Notes: generated by a model from the sequence alone, not told the origin. Shown: positions 25,014-34,290, numbered from the stretch's first letter. The stretch: DNA of 64,000 nucleotides from Nocardia spumae (GCF_020733635.1 NZ_JAJFZL010000001.1:5704001-5768000); one strand, 5' to 3'. Made by a program: numbers and translations.

Positions 25014-25835
25014 TCACATCTGGGGCAGCGAATCTCCCTGCACCAGTTCGATATCCAGATCGATCTTCACCGTGGTGCCGACCGCCGCCACACCGGCGCG
25101 CACCATCGCGTTGTAGTCGATCGCGAAATCGTTGCGATGCAACTGGGTTTCGGCATGGAAGGCCGCGCGGACCCCGCCCCACGGGTCGGGTCCGGAGCCG
25201 CCGTAGGTCAGATCCAGTTCCACGTGGCGGCGCTGGCCGTGCAACTCCAGCTCACCCGGCATCACCCAGGTGTCGGCGCCGGTGCGCCGCAGCCCGGATC
25301 CGGTGAAACCGATCAGCGGATAGCGTTCGACGTCGAGGAAGTCGGGCGAGCGCAGATGGTCGTCGCGCATCCCGATCCCGGTATCGATGCTGGCGGCCTT
25401 GATCTCCGCGAAACCCGTTGTCTGCTCGAAGTTCCGGGACACCTCCAGGCGGCCGCTCACCTCCGAGAACCGCGCCTTGATACTGGCGATGCCGAGGTGG
25501 CGGGCGGTGGCCACGATCGTCGAATGCACCGGATCGATGGTCCACGGGCCGGGTGCGGGCGTGCCGACGGAATTCGCCTCCGGCTGCAACGCCACCGCAC
25601 CCAACTGCCCGGTGCCGGCGGCGGATATCCGCGCGATCTGGGCCACCGGCTGATAGCCCGGCGCGGTCACCACGGCGGTGTGCATACCCGCGGGCAGCGA
25701 CTCGGTGGTCGCCACTCCGCTCTCGTCCGCCACCGCTCGGGCGAGCTGACGACCGTTCAGATCGGTCACGGTCAGCAGCGCGCCCGGCACCGGCCAGCCA
25801 TCGGGATTGCGTACCTGCGCGGTCAGACCGCTCAT
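25014..25835 (-). CDS. YceI-family protein with N-terminal carboxypeptidase-regulatory-like domain
   Basis: 273 aa in two parts. Residues 1-90 are a carboxypeptidase-regulatory-like beta-sandwich (AQVRNPDGWPVPGALLTVTDLNGRQLARA, then TTESLPAGMHTAVVTAPGYQPVA). Residues ~97-270 are a YceI domain (WTIDPVHSTIVATARHLGIASIKARFSEVSG; HVELDLTYGG; HRNDFAIDYN), a lipocalin-like barrel that binds polyisoprenoids or other hydrophobic molecules. No signal peptide is visible. The ATG overlaps the transporter stop as ATGA, so the two are co-expressed, and both carry the same domain type, which suggests interaction with the transporter. Confidence 0.9.
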   Translation of the reverse strand: MSGLTAQVRNPDGWPVPGALLTVTDLNGRQLARAVADESGVATTESLPAGMHTAVVTAPGYQPVAQIARISAAGTGQLGAVALQPEANSVGTPAPGPWTIDPVHSTIVATARHLGIASIKARFSEVSGRLEVSRNFEQTTGFAEIKAASIDTGIGMRDDHLRSPDFLDVERYPLIGFTGSGLRRTGADTWVMPGELELHGQRRHVELDLTYGGSGPDPWGGVRAAFHAETQLHRNDFAIDYNAMVRAGVAAVGTTVKIDLDIELVQGDSLPQM

Positions 25836-28495
25836 GACAGCTCCGTGTTCTGATCGACACCACTGGGTTCGGCACCATTGTGCCGGACCCCGTTCCGTTC
25901 ACCGTTGGTCGCGACGCCGTTCGCGCCGTGCCCACCGGCCTGTTCGTCGGGCTCGTAGCCCAGTCGCACATCGTGTTCGAGCTCGCCGTCGCCGACGGTG
26001 ATCCCACTCGTCACCGGCGGGTATCCGCGTGCGACCACGGTGTACTCTCCCTCGGCGAGATCGGTCAGTACATACCGGCCCTGCTCGTCGGTGCGGGCGG
26101 TACCGACGGGGGTTCCGGATCGGTCCAGCACCGTCACCTGCGCGTCGGGCACAGCGCCCCCATCGGCGAGGACGGTTCCGGTCAGCATCGCCAGCGGGCT
26201 CAGCTCGATGTCGTGGTGGAGCAGGCCGCTGTCGGGCACGACCAGCGCGGTCGCACTCGGCCGCATGTGCTGAGCCACCGCCACCAGCGTATAGGTCCCG
26301 GAGACCACCCCGTGGCAGAGATAGCTGCCGCTGTCGGTGGTCACCGCGGCGCCGACCACCTCACCGCGCAGATCGGTCAGGGTGACCGTGGCGCCGGCGA
26401 TCGGCTGGCCCTGTCCGGCGGTCCGCACCGTGCCCGACAGCTCACCCGAACCCTGCAGGGTCAGATCGACCCGCTGGGTACGGCCGTCGGCGGTGACGTT
26501 GACCGCGGCCGGCTGGTGGCCGTTGGCCGAGACGATCAGCACGTAGCTACCGGTGCCCGGCGGATCGATCGAGTAGCGACCGCCACCGTCGCCGGTGGCC
26601 CGCGAAACCTGGTGTCCGCGTTGGTCGATCAGCGTCAGCGCGGCGCCGGCGACCGGGCGTCCGTCGGCCCGCTGCACCTGGCCGCCGATCGCATTGCCGC
26701 TGCCGTGGGAATTGACGACCGGGGTGTTGGTCATTGCCGAAACCTCCGAGATTCGATGTGGTTCATGACCGTTGGCCGCGGCATGCCGACCGGCTGCGGC
26801 CGCGGCGAGCACCGGTTCGGGTTCGGAGATCGCCTGCGCGGCGCCCTCCCACACCTGCTCCTCGGCCCATTCGGCCTCGGCGGCCTCGATCGGATCCTTC
26901 GGGGCCGGGGCGGGAGCCGTGGGGTCCTGGAGCGGAATCTCCTTCATGAACGCCATGATGACGCAGGCCAGCAAGGCCACACCCGCGGCGGCGTAGAAGA
27001 CACCGTGCATCGAGTTGGTGAATCCGATCAGGATCGGATCCTTGATCTGCTGCGGCAGCGCGCCGATTCCGGCGGTGTTGGCCTGCAACTGATTCAGCTT
27101 GCTCGCGTCGAGTCCGGGCGGCAGATGGCCACCGAAGGCATCGGTGATCTTGTGCGGCAGCAGATTGAACAGAATCGTCAAGAAGACCGCGACCCCCAGC
27201 GTGCCGCCGACCTGCCGGAAGAAGGTCGCCGACGCCGTCGACACACCCATATCCGACCGCGGACCCGCGTTCTGCGCCGCGATGATCAACGTCTGCATAC
27301 AGCAGCCCAGGCCCAGCCCGACCAGCGAGCCGATCGCGAGCACCTGCCACATGGCACTGTCGAAATGCAGCTGCGCGTAGAGTAGCGCGCCCACCGTCAC
27401 CAGGAACGTGCCGATCACCGGCAGAATCTTGTAGCGCCCGGTCCGCTTGACGACCTGGCCGGAGATCATCGAGCCGATCATGATGCCCAGCACCAGCGGC
27501 AGCATCAACAGACCGGCCTCGGTCGGCGAATATCCGCGCACCACCTGCAGATACAGCGGCACCATGCTGATCGCGCCGAACATCGCGATACCCACGATGA
27601 AGCCGCCGATCATCACCACCGAGAAGGTGGAGTTCTTGAACAGCCGCAACGGGATCAGCGCGGAGTCCTTCATCAGGTATTCCACACCGATGAACAGCAA
27701 CAGGCCGAGTCCGCCGATGATGTAGCAGATCACCGAATCGCCGGAACCCCAGCCCCAGCTGCGGCCCTGTTCGGCCACGATCAGCAACGGCACCACACAG
27801 ATCGCCAACGCGACCGCACCCCACCAGTCGACATTCAATCGCTGCCGCTGATGCGGGACATTGAGCACCTTCGCGACCACGGCGAGCGCGATCACCCCGA
27901 TCGGCACGTTCACCAGGAACACCCAGCGCCAGCCGTCGATACCCCACAGCGTGTCGTAATCGGAGAACAGGCCGCCGAGCACCGGGCCGAGCACGGTCGA
28001 GGTGCCGAACACCATCATGAAATAGCCCTGATAGCGGGCGCGTTCACGCGGCGGGACGATATCGCCGACGATGGTCATGGCCAGCGACATCAGGCCACCG
28101 GCACCCAGCCCCTGGAACGCCCGGAACCCCGCCAACTCATACATCGACGTCGCGAACGTACACGCCGCCGACCCCACCACGAAAATACCGATCGCCAACA
28201 AATAAAACGGCTTACGACCATAAATATCGGCCAACTTGCCGTACAACGGCGTCGAAATCGTCGCCGTAATCAAATACGCCGTCGTCGCCCACGCCTGCTG
28301 ATCGAAACCATGCAAACTATTAGCGATCCGAACAATCGCCACACTCACAATATTCTGATCCAGCGCCGCCAAGAACATCCCCAGCAACAAACCGGACAGA
28401 ATGGTCAAAATCTGCCGGTGCGAGAGGGTGGGTCTCGCACCCGCCGCCGCAAGGTCCGGCTGCGCCGCCGGAGCCTCAGTGGTCGAAGTCGTCAT
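25832..28495 (-). CDS. DHA2-type MFS transporter fused to three carboxypeptidase-regulatory-like repeats (copy 1)
   Basis: 887 aa. Residues ~25-550 are a 14-helix drug:H+ antiporter: QILTILSGLLLGMFLAALDQNIVSVA, TTAYLITATISTPLYGKLADIYGRK and FQGLGAGGLMSLAMTIVGDIVPPRER are canonical. After an acidic Ala-rich linker come three beta-sandwich repeats at about 606-686, 687-769 and 771-846, each with the pattern G-x-V..G.PV.GA.VTL.D..G..V...T.D.G.Y.I....G.Y.LV. The tail is Asn/Gly-rich. Second gene of a MarR/MFS/YceI operon. Most DHA2 antiporters end near residue 550, so the extra 300 residues are unusual. Substrate unknown; efflux of a toxic lipophile or antibiotic is likely. Confidence 0.93.
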   Translation of the reverse strand: MTTSTTEAPAAQPDLAAAGARPTLSHRQILTILSGLLLGMFLAALDQNIVSVAIVRIANSLHGFDQQAWATTAYLITATISTPLYGKLADIYGRKPFYLLAIGIFVVGSAACTFATSMYELAGFRAFQGLGAGGLMSLAMTIVGDIVPPRERARYQGYFMMVFGTSTVLGPVLGGLFSDYDTLWGIDGWRWVFLVNVPIGVIALAVVAKVLNVPHQRQRLNVDWWGAVALAICVVPLLIVAEQGRSWGWGSGDSVICYIIGGLGLLLFIGVEYLMKDSALIPLRLFKNSTFSVVMIGGFIVGIAMFGAISMVPLYLQVVRGYSPTEAGLLMLPLVLGIMIGSMISGQVVKRTGRYKILPVIGTFLVTVGALLYAQLHFDSAMWQVLAIGSLVGLGLGCCMQTLIIAAQNAGPRSDMGVSTASATFFRQVGGTLGVAVFLTILFNLLPHKITDAFGGHLPPGLDASKLNQLQANTAGIGALPQQIKDPILIGFTNSMHGVFYAAAGVALLACVIMAFMKEIPLQDPTAPAPAPKDPIEAAEAEWAEEQVWEGAAQAISEPEPVLAAAAAGRHAAANGHEPHRISEVSAMTNTPVVNSHGSGNAIGGQVQRADGRPVAGAALTLIDQRGHQVSRATGDGGGRYSIDPPGTGSYVLIVSANGHQPAAVNVTADGRTQRVDLTLQGSGELSGTVRTAGQGQPIAGATVTLTDLRGEVVGAAVTTDSGSYLCHGVVSGTYTLVAVAQHMRPSATALVVPDSGLLHHDIELSPLAMLTGTVLADGGAVPDAQVTVLDRSGTPVGTARTDEQGRYVLTDLAEGEYTVVARGYPPVTSGITVGDGELEHDVRLGYEPDEQAGGHGANGVATNGERNGVRHNGAEPSGVDQNTELS
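28080..28407. repeat. 328-bp tract identical to 38258-38585
   Basis: Within the 5' part of MFS copy 1. By direct comparison it is base-for-base identical to the equivalent part of MFS copy 2, offset by 10,178 bp. It encodes transmembrane helices 1-4 and their loops and uses many A/T-ending codons (runs such as AATAAAACGG and TAAATATCGG on the plus strand), unlike the flanking DNA. Confidence 0.93.
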
Positions 28496-28505
28496 GTACC
28501 TGGCC

Positions 28506-29000
28506 CTAATTCGAATCGGCTGTAGCAGTGGATTTTTCGATGCCGCTGACGAGCAGCTCGAGCAGATCGGTGAATTGCGCCCGTTCCTGATCGGGCCAAT
28601 CCGCCATCACCTCGGCCAGCCAGCGATTGCGGTTTCGACGGTTCTCCTCGAACACCCGCACCCCTTCGGCGGTGGGCACCAGCACGCAGGCCCGCCCGTC
28701 CACGGGGTCGGCCCGGCGTTCCACCAGACCGTGTGCCACCAGCGACCTCGTCTGCCTGCTGATGGTCGAAGTTTCCGCGTGCAGGGTGTCCGCCAGCTTT
28801 CCCGTGCGCTGCGGACCGTCGTGAACGAGGCAGAACAGCACCGCGTAGGCCAGCCGCTCCAGGCCGTCCGGACCGTACTTGGCTATCTGCGATTTGGTTC
28901 TGCCGATCGCCCGCATCAACCGGACCAGTTGTGCGCCGAGTCGATCGGCCACGTCCTGTTCGGTCACGCCGGCGCCGGGATCACGGGCACCAACGACCAT
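28506..29000 (-). CDS. MarR-family transcriptional regulator (copy 1)
   Basis: 164 aa. Winged-helix core: LAYAVLFCLVHDGPQRTGKLADTLHAETSTISRQTRSLVAHGLVERRADPVDGRACVLVPTAEG, read in segments, including the DxRxxxL-like wing. The chosen ATG has GAAGGAAA upstream; another ATG 27 nt earlier is in frame. Transcribed with the transporter it precedes (10 bp gap). A TAGTTG-N7-CAACTA palindrome 46-64 bp upstream of the ATG is the likely operator. Strongly similar to the second MarR at 38.7 kb. Confidence 0.92.
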   Translation of the reverse strand: MVVGARDPGAGVTEQDVADRLGAQLVRLMRAIGRTKSQIAKYGPDGLERLAYAVLFCLVHDGPQRTGKLADTLHAETSTISRQTRSLVAHGLVERRADPVDGRACVLVPTAEGVRVFEENRRNRNRWLAEVMADWPDQERAQFTDLLELLVSGIEKSTATADSN

Positions 29001-29045
29001 GATCGAGTTTCCTTCTCCCCGCGACATTTGATTAGCATCTACAAC

Positions 29046-29064
29046 TAGTTGCTGAGGCCAACTA
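29046..29064. promoter_or_regulatory. MarR operator, cassette 1
   Basis: TAGTTG-CTGAGGC-CAACTA, a perfect 6-bp inverted repeat with a 7-nt spacer. On the minus strand it overlaps a TATAGT -10-like hexamer, so binding would block the MarR/MFS promoter. The half-sites and spacing are identical in the second cassette, whose spacer sequence differs. Confidence 0.8.
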
Positions 29065-29233
29065 TACATACGTTGCGATACCCACCGCACATACCCCGCC
29101 CTCGCGCCGAGAACATCGGACCGGACACACCGGCCGCAATCCGGACATCCCGGGATTACCGGTGGTTTGCTCGATCTGTCGCGTAACCGACTCTGCGAGA
29201 TCAGCCAGTCGACGCGGAAGGACCGAGTTGACG

Positions 29234-29914
29234 ATGTCCGCACCATCCGAACCCGTTCTAATTCCGACCCAAACGACAAATCAGACCGCGAACCCAGCGG
29301 ACCCGGCACCGCGTTTTTCCGCCGCCTGGGTACCGCCGATCGTCTCGGCAACCTCGCCGCCACTTTCCGGCCCGGTCGCCACCACACCCCAAATTGTGAC
29401 CGAGACGACATCAAAGGCCGCGGGCCGTCGCGTGGCCGCGCTCGCCGCGATCTGCGCGCTGTGGCTGGCCGTCGCAACCCTGGCGCTGGCCACCACGGCC
29501 GGCGCCGACCCGGCCGACGCCGCCGACTGCGGCCCCGCCTGCGTGGACACCTCCACGGGATCGGCATCCGGTTCGGCCTCGGGCTCGGCGGGATCCTCCG
29601 GTTCCGCGGCCGCGGGACTACTGCTGGGCCTGCCGATGAGGACCGTGGCGCTCACGATCGTGCCCGCCCCGCAGTTCCCCTCGTTCGACCAGGTGATCAC
29701 CCACGAGAGCAGCTGGAATCCGTTCGCCATCAATCCGGAATCGGGCGCCTACGGCCTCGGACAGGCGCTGCCGCCGGAGAAGATGGCCTCCCACGGCGCG
29801 GACTGGATGTTCAACCCGGTGACCCAGATCCGCTGGACCTACGACTACATGGTCGAGCGGTACGGCAGTCCCGACGGGGCATGGGCGTTCTGGCAATCCC
29901 ACCACTGGTACTAG
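29234..29914 (+). CDS. Exported lysozyme-fold / transglycosylase-like protein
   Basis: 226 aa. A Thr/Pro-rich cytoplasmic N-terminus (~60 residues) precedes one hydrophobic helix (AALAAICALWLAVATLALATTAGA) that acts as signal or anchor. After a Ser/Gly-rich linker the last ~65 residues form a compact SLT-like domain: ITHESSWNPFAINPESGAYGLGQALPPEKMASHGADW, with a Glu in HESSWNP as probable catalytic acid and GLGQ as in lytic transglycosylases (read in segments). It likely cleaves or remodels peptidoglycan. The catalytic domain is much shorter than typical SLT domains. Confidence 0.82.
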   Translation: MSAPSEPVLIPTQTTNQTANPADPAPRFSAAWVPPIVSATSPPLSGPVATTPQIVTETTSKAAGRRVAALAAICALWLAVATLALATTAGADPADAADCGPACVDTSTGSASGSASGSAGSSGSAAAGLLLGLPMRTVALTIVPAPQFPSFDQVITHESSWNPFAINPESGAYGLGQALPPEKMASHGADWMFNPVTQIRWTYDYMVERYGSPDGAWAFWQSHHWY

Positions 29915-30037
29915 GCTGTCGATTGTCGTCGAGCCGCTTCAACTGTCACAATCGAAGTCAGGGTTGCGAGCACTCTGATTGCTGTGACCCGCGGAGTCGT
30001 AACCCCCGCGGGTGTCGGATTGACGAAAGGCATCGGC

Positions 30038-31243
30038 ATGTTCGTGCGAGTTTTCGCCCTGTCGTTCATCGTCGCCGCGGCGTCACTGGTTGTCGCGCTG
30101 TTGTACGGAGGACCCGAGGCCGTGGTGCTGGTCGCAGCCCTCGGAATCCTCGAAGTGTCGCTGTCGTTCGACAACGCGGTCGTGAACGCCAGTGTCCTGC
30201 AACGGATGAGCGCGTTCTGGCAGCGCATCTTCCTCACGCTGGGCATGGTCATCGCGGTTTTCGGTATGCGCCTGGTGTTTCCGCTGCTGGTGGTCGGCAT
30301 CGGCGCGCACCTGGATCCGCTCAACGCGCTGGAACTGGCGATGAATCCGCCACCGGGCGGTGCGGCGTTCTTCGCGGACGGCCGCCCCAGCTACGAAACC
30401 CTGCTCAACGACGCCAATCCCAAGATCGCGACCTTCGGCGGGATGTTCCTGCTGCTGTTGTTCCTCAACTACATCAGCGCCCCGCGTTCGATCACCTGGC
30501 TCAGCTGGCTGGAACGGCCACTGGCCCGGATCGGCCGCTTCTCCATGTTCACCGTGGTCATCGCGCTCATCGCGCTGGTCCTGACCGCCGGCTTCCTGGC
30601 ACCGAACAACAAGGCCGATGTGGTGATGGTCTCCGGTGCGCTCGGTATGGCGACCTACTTCCTGGTCGACGGGCTGGGTGCGCATTTCGACAACGAGAAT
30701 CAGCACGACGGACCCTCACGGGCGGCTCTGCTCACCGGCAGGGCCGCCTTCTTCGGCTTCATCTACCTCGAGGTGCTGGACGCGTCCTTCTCCTTCGACG
30801 GTGTCATCGGGGCGTTCGCCATCAGCGCGGATCCGATCATCATCGCCCTGGGCCTGGGTCTGATCGGCGCCATGTTCGTGCGATCGATCACCGTCTACCT
30901 GGTCCGGCGCGGCACGCTGTCGGAGTACATCTATCTCGAACACGGCGCACACTGGGCCATCGGCGCGCTGGCGGCGATCCTGCTCATCTCCACCGGCTAT
31001 CACCTCGACGAGATGGTCACCGGGCTCCTGGGCGTCGGGATCATCGCCGCGGCCTACATCAGCAGCATCGTCCACAACAAGCGCCATCCGGCCACCCCGG
31101 AGGCCGTCGAGGCCGAGGCGGAAAAACTGGCGCTGGGCGAGCAGGTCGACCTGCCCGCCTTCGACGGTGAATTCGACCTGGATCGGATGACCCTGCGCGC
31201 CGAGCCGCTGCGGCGGGACAAGCTCAATACCGAGGCCCGCTGA
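30038..31243 (+). CDS. DUF475 / TerC-like integral membrane protein
   Basis: 401 aa with about nine hydrophobic helices. Conserved acidic membrane motifs appear twice: LEVSLSFDNAVVNA near residues 40-55 and YLEVLDASFSFDGVIGAF near 250-265, the pattern of TerC-superfamily metal/ion transporters. ATG chosen because AAAGG lies 7 nt upstream; the frame extends 18 codons earlier without a signal. Soluble C-terminal tail of ~60 residues. In the same window as a TerD gene but 8 kb apart. Probably transports or buffers a metal ion linked to stress; not proven. Confidence 0.88.
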   Translation: MFVRVFALSFIVAAASLVVALLYGGPEAVVLVAALGILEVSLSFDNAVVNASVLQRMSAFWQRIFLTLGMVIAVFGMRLVFPLLVVGIGAHLDPLNALELAMNPPPGGAAFFADGRPSYETLLNDANPKIATFGGMFLLLLFLNYISAPRSITWLSWLERPLARIGRFSMFTVVIALIALVLTAGFLAPNNKADVVMVSGALGMATYFLVDGLGAHFDNENQHDGPSRAALLTGRAAFFGFIYLEVLDASFSFDGVIGAFAISADPIIIALGLGLIGAMFVRSITVYLVRRGTLSEYIYLEHGAHWAIGALAAILLISTGYHLDEMVTGLLGVGIIAAAYISSIVHNKRHPATPEAVEAEAEKLALGEQVDLPAFDGEFDLDRMTLRAEPLRRDKLNTEAR

Positions 31244-31295
31244 ACCGGGACCCGCTGCCACCGGGAAGCGCGCGGCGACGTCGTATTCTCGGATC

Positions 31296-31931
31296 ATGAG
31301 GGCGCGGCCGCTGACATTGATCCAGGACGAACTCGTCGACTACGACAAGGCCATGGAACGCATGGTCGAACTGGTCGAACAGCGACAGCGCGACGAGCGG
31401 GGCGACACCCTGTGGCTGCTCAGCCATCCGCAGGTCTACACGATCGGCCGGCGGACACCGGACGATCACCTCCCCGCACCGGAGCACGGGATCCCGGTCG
31501 TGGAGACCACCCGCGGTGGCCAGCTCACCTATCACGGTCCCGGCCAGCTGGTCGGATATCTCATCGTCAAACTCGATGCGGGCGAGGGCGTCGTGGATTA
31601 CATCCGCGAGGTCGAGCATCGGCTGGTCGCCGCCCTCGACCGGCTCGGGATCAGCGCGCAGCGCCGCGACACGCCGTCCGGATCGGAACTGCTCACCGGG
31701 GTCTGGACGACGGCGACCGGCCGCAAGATCGTCTCCATCGGCATGCGGGCCAGCCGCGGTGTCACCAGCCACGGTTTCGCGCTCAATGTCGACGGCGATC
31801 TCGAGCCCTGGCAGTGGGCGGTGGCCTGCGGCCTGCCCGATGTCGATATGACCTCCGTACAGCGCGAACAGCCCGGGGCGGGAATGGATCAGGTGCGGCC
31901 GATCGTGGCCGAGTCCTTCGAGGCCCGCTGA
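31296..31931 (+). CDS. lipB: Octanoyltransferase LipB
   Basis: 211 aa. Transfers octanoyl from octanoyl-ACP to lipoyl domains in the first step of protein lipoylation. Motifs: RGGQLTYHGPGQLVGY, GRKIVSIGMRASRGVTSHGFALNV with the catalytic Lys in GRKIVS, and VACGLPDVDMTSV with the catalytic Cys. The length fits. No lipA is adjacent; the next gene is convergent and overlaps the last 43 nt. N-terminus MRARPLTLIQDELVDY. It could be a second, divergent LipB, since lipB usually sits beside lipA. Confidence 0.88.
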   Translation: MRARPLTLIQDELVDYDKAMERMVELVEQRQRDERGDTLWLLSHPQVYTIGRRTPDDHLPAPEHGIPVVETTRGGQLTYHGPGQLVGYLIVKLDAGEGVVDYIREVEHRLVAALDRLGISAQRRDTPSGSELLTGVWTTATGRKIVSIGMRASRGVTSHGFALNVDGDLEPWQWAVACGLPDVDMTSVQREQPGAGMDQVRPIVAESFEAR

Positions 31932-32887
31932 TCCCCGCCCGCCGCCAGCCGCAGTATCGATGCGGCTACCGCCGCGCTGTAGGCCCGGCTGGCCGCGGCG
32001 GGGCGGCGCGCCGGATAGTTCGATCGGTGCGTCACCACGACCCCGTTGCGCAGTACCACCGTCGTGTCGGCGACGGTCGCCGAGCAGTTGCCACCGGCCT
32101 TCGCGGTCAGGTCCACCACCACCGCCCCCGCGCCGAGCACATCCAGCGCGACCCGATCGACCAGCAGCGGAGCGGGCTGGCCGCGCCGTACCGCGGCACA
32201 AAAGATCAGATCGGGCGTGTCGGCACGGATGCGCTGCAGCACCTGTTCCGCACCGATTTCCGCCGAGTGGTGGAAAATATTGGGGCCCTGGGCATCCGCC
32301 GCGTCGCGTAACTCCGCTCGGCGAGCGAGGACCACCGGGGGTTCGGCGCCGCACGCGTCCGCCGCCGCGATCGCCGCGAGTCCGGCCTGACCACAGCCGA
32401 GGATCAGGGAGCGGATCGGGCGGCGTACCGATCGCGGCACCAGTCGCCGGCCCGCCGAATAGGCCACGCTGCCCGCGATCCGGCTCATCGCCGACAGCGC
32501 GTCGCGTTCACCGGTCTCGTGGGAAAACAGTTCGAAGGCAATGGATTCCACCCCCAGCGCGCGCAATTCGGCGATCCGCGCCGCACGACGCAGCGGGTCC
32601 TGGAAACCGATCAGGGTCAGATTCGGCCGCCGGGTCATGCGGCGCAGATCGTGCGTGGTGGGCTTCACCCAGGCCAGCACATCGCAGGCGGCGACCACCG
32701 CGGCGGGGCCCGGTGCGAGGGTGGCGCCGGCCAGTCGATAGGCATGGTCACCGAATCCGGCCGCCCGCCCGGCACCGGCCTCCACCACGACCACCATGCC
32801 CGCCGCGATCAGGCGCGCCGCCCCGTCGGGGGTCAGGGCGACCCGCCGCTCGCGGGCGGCGGTCTCCCGCAGTACGCCGACGATCAC
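31889..32887 (-). CDS. Alanine dehydrogenase / PntA-like oxidoreductase
   Basis: 332 aa. N-terminal AlaDH_PNT domain: VGVLRETAARERRVALTPDGAARLIAAGMVVVVEAGAG and GFGDHAYRLAGATL (read in segments), and DVLAWVKPTTHDL. The central NAD-binding Rossmann loop is ILGCGQAGLAAIAAADACGA. It is shorter than full alanine dehydrogenases by about 40 residues and keeps the VKPT region. Starts at GTG overlapping the aminotransferase stop as GTGA. Last gene of a three-gene operon; likely a substrate-specific amino-acid dehydrogenase or opine-type enzyme in a small-molecule pathway. Overlaps lipB tail to tail by 43 nt. Confidence 0.8.
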   Translation of the reverse strand: MIVGVLRETAARERRVALTPDGAARLIAAGMVVVVEAGAGRAAGFGDHAYRLAGATLAPGPAAVVAACDVLAWVKPTTHDLRRMTRRPNLTLIGFQDPLRRAARIAELRALGVESIAFELFSHETGERDALSAMSRIAGSVAYSAGRRLVPRSVRRPIRSLILGCGQAGLAAIAAADACGAEPPVVLARRAELRDAADAQGPNIFHHSAEIGAEQVLQRIRADTPDLIFCAAVRRGQPAPLLVDRVALDVLGAGAVVVDLTAKAGGNCSATVADTTVVLRNGVVVTHRSNYPARRPAAASRAYSAAVAASILRLAAGGDQRASKDSATIGRT

Positions 32888-34290
32888 GATACGAACTCCG
32901 CGATACCGCGCCGGCGCAGGATCTCGTGGTAAGTGCGCCCGCCGCGGATCTCGCCGATGAGTCCGGCGAGCCGGTCGAACAATTCGTCGATCAACTCCCG
33001 CGACTCGGTACCCGGCCCGCGACGCGGGGCCAGCACATTCAGGCGTACCCCGAGGCGCGCCGAACCCGTCCGCCCGAGCGCGACACTGTCCACGCCCGCA
33101 CCGACGAGCAGCAGATCCTCCAATTCGGCACTGGTCCGGACTCCGGCGGCGGACAGCAGGCCGGGATCGGCGACCACCGACAGGAACATGCTCGCGCCGG
33201 ACCCCAAGGGCCGCAATATATTCCCACCGAACTCGGCATCGAGCGCGGCGATCCGCTCCAGCGCGGTGTCGAACTGCTCGCGCACGAGTTTGCGATTGTG
33301 CTCGAAATAGGCCTCGGGCGTGTGCTCCAGCACCGCCCGTACCAGATGGGTGCTCTCGCGCTGGAAGGCGATCGTGAGCCGCGCGCGGACGCGGGCCAGC
33401 CACTCGCTATCGCCCGAGCACGCGGCGCCGAGCTTACAGGGACCGAATGCGTTGTAGCCCTTCGAATTACCGGTGACGGTCACCATCCGGTCGTAGAGCC
33501 TGACCGGGCCACCGGCGGTCGGCACCTCGAAGGCGGCGAGCGGAATATGTCCCGGGACGAGACGATCGAAGGCCATATCGCACACCACCGGCACCCGGGC
33601 CGCCACCAGAATGCGGGCCAGTTCGGCCGATTCGGCGAGCGAGTAGGACGATACGACGGGATTGCCGGGCAGGGTGAGCAGCACCGCGCAAACGGCATCG
33701 CCATGCCGATCGAGCGCACGGGTCAGCGCATCCGGGTCGATCCGGAACTCGTCGCCGGGCGTCGCTTCCGGAACGACCACTCGCACATCGAATTTCGCGA
33801 CATGTGTGGCGAAGTTCTTGTAGAACCCCTCCGGGCAGACGATCACCCCACCGGGCCGCACCACCGTGGCGATGACCTCCTCGAGCAACAGCATGCTCGA
33901 ATAGGGGCACACCACGACCTCGTCCGGACGCACCCGGACGCCGCGCACCGACTCGGCGGGCCCGGCCAGCCGATCGAACAGTTTCGCCGCCGCCAGCTCG
34001 CGCAGTTCCAGGGGCTGCCGTTTGTCGTAGTCCGGAAGCTCGTGTCGGCGGGAACGATCGGAGGTCAGATCGTCCCAGGCCCGGCGCAGCGCGCGGGCGG
34101 CGGCCGGGTCGATATCGAATCCGGTCTCGCCGTGATAGGCATCCAGCACACCGCGGTATCGCCGCCCGGTACCACCGATGTACGGCATCGTCTCCGACAG
34201 GCGGCAACGCAGCTCCTTCTTGCGCTGCTCGGACCGCAGTATTACCGCGGCGGCATCGACCCGCCCGTCGTGCCCCGGTCCGGTCGTCAC
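32884..34290 (-). CDS. PLP-dependent aminotransferase, class I/II
   Basis: 468 aa, fold-type I. Motifs: CPYSSMLLLEEVIATVV (cofactor phosphate region), LLTLPGNPVVSSYS with the substrate-binding Asn, VVCDMAFDRL with the PLP-ring Asp, and VTGNSKGYNAFGPCKLGA with the Schiff-base Lys277. The usual PGxRxG after the lysine is GPCKLG, Lys for Arg. GTG start overlaps the upstream regulator stop as GTGA. A 70-residue N-terminal extension with YIGGTGRRYRGVLDAYHGETGFDID is unfamiliar to me. Produces or consumes a keto acid; substrate unknown. Middle gene of the XRE/aminotransferase/AlaDH-like operon. Confidence 0.85.
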   Translation of the reverse strand: MTTGPGHDGRVDAAAVILRSEQRKKELRCRLSETMPYIGGTGRRYRGVLDAYHGETGFDIDPAAARALRRAWDDLTSDRSRRHELPDYDKRQPLELRELAAAKLFDRLAGPAESVRGVRVRPDEVVVCPYSSMLLLEEVIATVVRPGGVIVCPEGFYKNFATHVAKFDVRVVVPEATPGDEFRIDPDALTRALDRHGDAVCAVLLTLPGNPVVSSYSLAESAELARILVAARVPVVCDMAFDRLVPGHIPLAAFEVPTAGGPVRLYDRMVTVTGNSKGYNAFGPCKLGAACSGDSEWLARVRARLTIAFQRESTHLVRAVLEHTPEAYFEHNRKLVREQFDTALERIAALDAEFGGNILRPLGSGASMFLSVVADPGLLSAAGVRTSAELEDLLLVGAGVDSVALGRTGSARLGVRLNVLAPRRGPGTESRELIDELFDRLAGLIGEIRGGRTYHEILRRRGIAEFVS

